DNA of 5,484 nt from positions 1 through 5,484 of the forward strand of contig JAEYFO010000094.1 of the NCBI GenBank assembly GCA_023402915.1, in the 5' to 3' direction. A model generated the notes under the pieces. The model was not told where the DNA came from. It did no database searches and was given only the letters and a program-made list of their open reading frames with translations. This DNA comes from Bacillota bacterium. GTDB taxonomy: Bacteria > Bacillota > Clostridia > Christensenellales > CALWSW01. Shown in pieces: positions 5,060 through 5,484 of the stretch (position 1 is its first letter; the number at the start of each line of letters is the position of its first letter). A program made the position numbers and the translations under genes.

Positions 5060-5484
5060 TCAAAACAGCGCCTTGATGCCGATGAGAATGAGCAGCGCGC
5101 CGCCAAAGACCTGCGCCCGGCTGCCCAGCTTTTCGCCGAACTTGCTGCCGATCGCCATGGCCAGCGTGCAGCACAGGAACGTACACAGGGCGATGAGGGG
5201 CGCGGCTACGAAGATATTTGTCCCCTTGGCGCAAAAGCTCACGCCCACGGCGAACGCGTCGATGCTCGTGGCCACGGACTGCATCATCAGCGTTTTGAAC
5301 TTCATCCTGTTGCCCTCTTCCGGCAGCTCGCAGGACGCTTCCCGGGAGTCCCAGATCATTTTTCCGCCGATGAACCCCAGGATCACCAGCGTGACGATGC
5401 CCGCGTACCGGCTGATAAAATCGCTCAAAATGCCGCCCGCAAAAAATCCCAGCAGGGGCATGACGCCCTGAAACACGCCAAAGC
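5060..5484 (-). CDS. mntP: Manganese efflux pump MntP, C-terminal part (5' end outside window)
   Basis: The visible 140 residues match the C-terminal three quarters of MntP (YebN/DUF204), a six-helix inner-membrane protein of about 185-190 aa that exports Mn2+. FGVFQGVMPLLGFFAG at the visible start corresponds to the second helix. Helices follow at about 26-43, 66-84, 90-111 and 123-138 of the visible part. The conserved intramembrane aspartate motif ATSIDAFAVGVSF is present at 71-83 (D75), as are GGKMI (39-43) and GGALLILIG (127-135). A short charged loop containing CELPEEGNR separates the two halves, which are internally related. The frame is open to the window edge, so the GTG at 5476 is not the start; the first aspartate motif and any upstream Mn2+-sensing leader (yybP-ykoY riboswitches are common before mntP) lie outside. 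No clear terminator is seen in the 182 nt before mutY. Confidence 0.93.
   Translation of the reverse strand, partial: FGVFQGVMPLLGFFAGGILSDFISRYAGIVTLVILGFIGGKMIWDSREASCELPEEGNRMKFKTLMMQSVATSIDAFAVGVSFCAKGTNIFVAAPLIALCTFLCCTLAMAIGSKFGEKLGSRAQVFGGALLILIGIKALF

Noticed and set aside
3717..5471. A 584-codon open frame on the plus strand across mutY and mntP
   Set aside because: It spans the opposite strand of two well-identified genes and their intergenic gap, is Arg/Pro-rich and lacks motifs. It is a shadow frame.

Overview
The window is ordinary, gene-dense bacterial chromosome with no sign of a mobile element, CRISPR array, RNA gene or defence system. The DNA is GC-rich. Strong GGAGG-type ribosome binding sites, TTG start codons, Firmicutes-like versions of MutY and MntP, and compact hairpin/T-tract terminators point to a GC-rich member of the Firmicutes (Bacillota), most likely a clostridial gut-type lineage. 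That placement is an inference from gene style, not a search result.

Layout: positions 1-265 are pyrimidine-rich non-coding DNA. A sigma-70-type promoter (267-295) then drives a single plus-strand gene for an Amidohydro_2-type metal-dependent hydrolase (331-1122, TTG start). From 1123 to 1739 lies a 617-nt convergent intergenic region. It carries two nearly identical terminator elements about 380 nt apart and several weaker hairpins. Everything to the right is on the minus strand. In transcription order it holds the 3' part of a manganese exporter gene, mntP (5484-5060, cut by the window edge); a weak promoter in the 182-nt gap; mutY (4877-3729); a Nudix hydrolase gene whose ATG shares one base with the mutY stop (3729-3148); and, after a 109-nt gap, a CNNM/CBS/CorC_HlyC membrane protein gene (3038-1740, TTG start).

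How the genes may work together: MutY removes adenine mispaired with 8-oxoguanine, and it is translationally coupled to a Nudix hydrolase. Some Nudix enzymes (MutT) destroy 8-oxo-dGTP, so the pair looks like a damage-avoidance cassette. The Nudix protein resembles an uncharacterised subfamily rather than MutT itself, so its substrate is open. MntP (Mn2+ export) and the CNNM/CorC-like protein (probably divalent-cation transport) flank the pair and suggest a loose link between metal homeostasis and oxidative stress, but nothing shows that all four are co-transcribed.

I did not find an undescribed system. The points most worth a second look are the coupled mutY-Nudix pair with its altered Nudix box, and the duplicated terminator element between the convergent genes.
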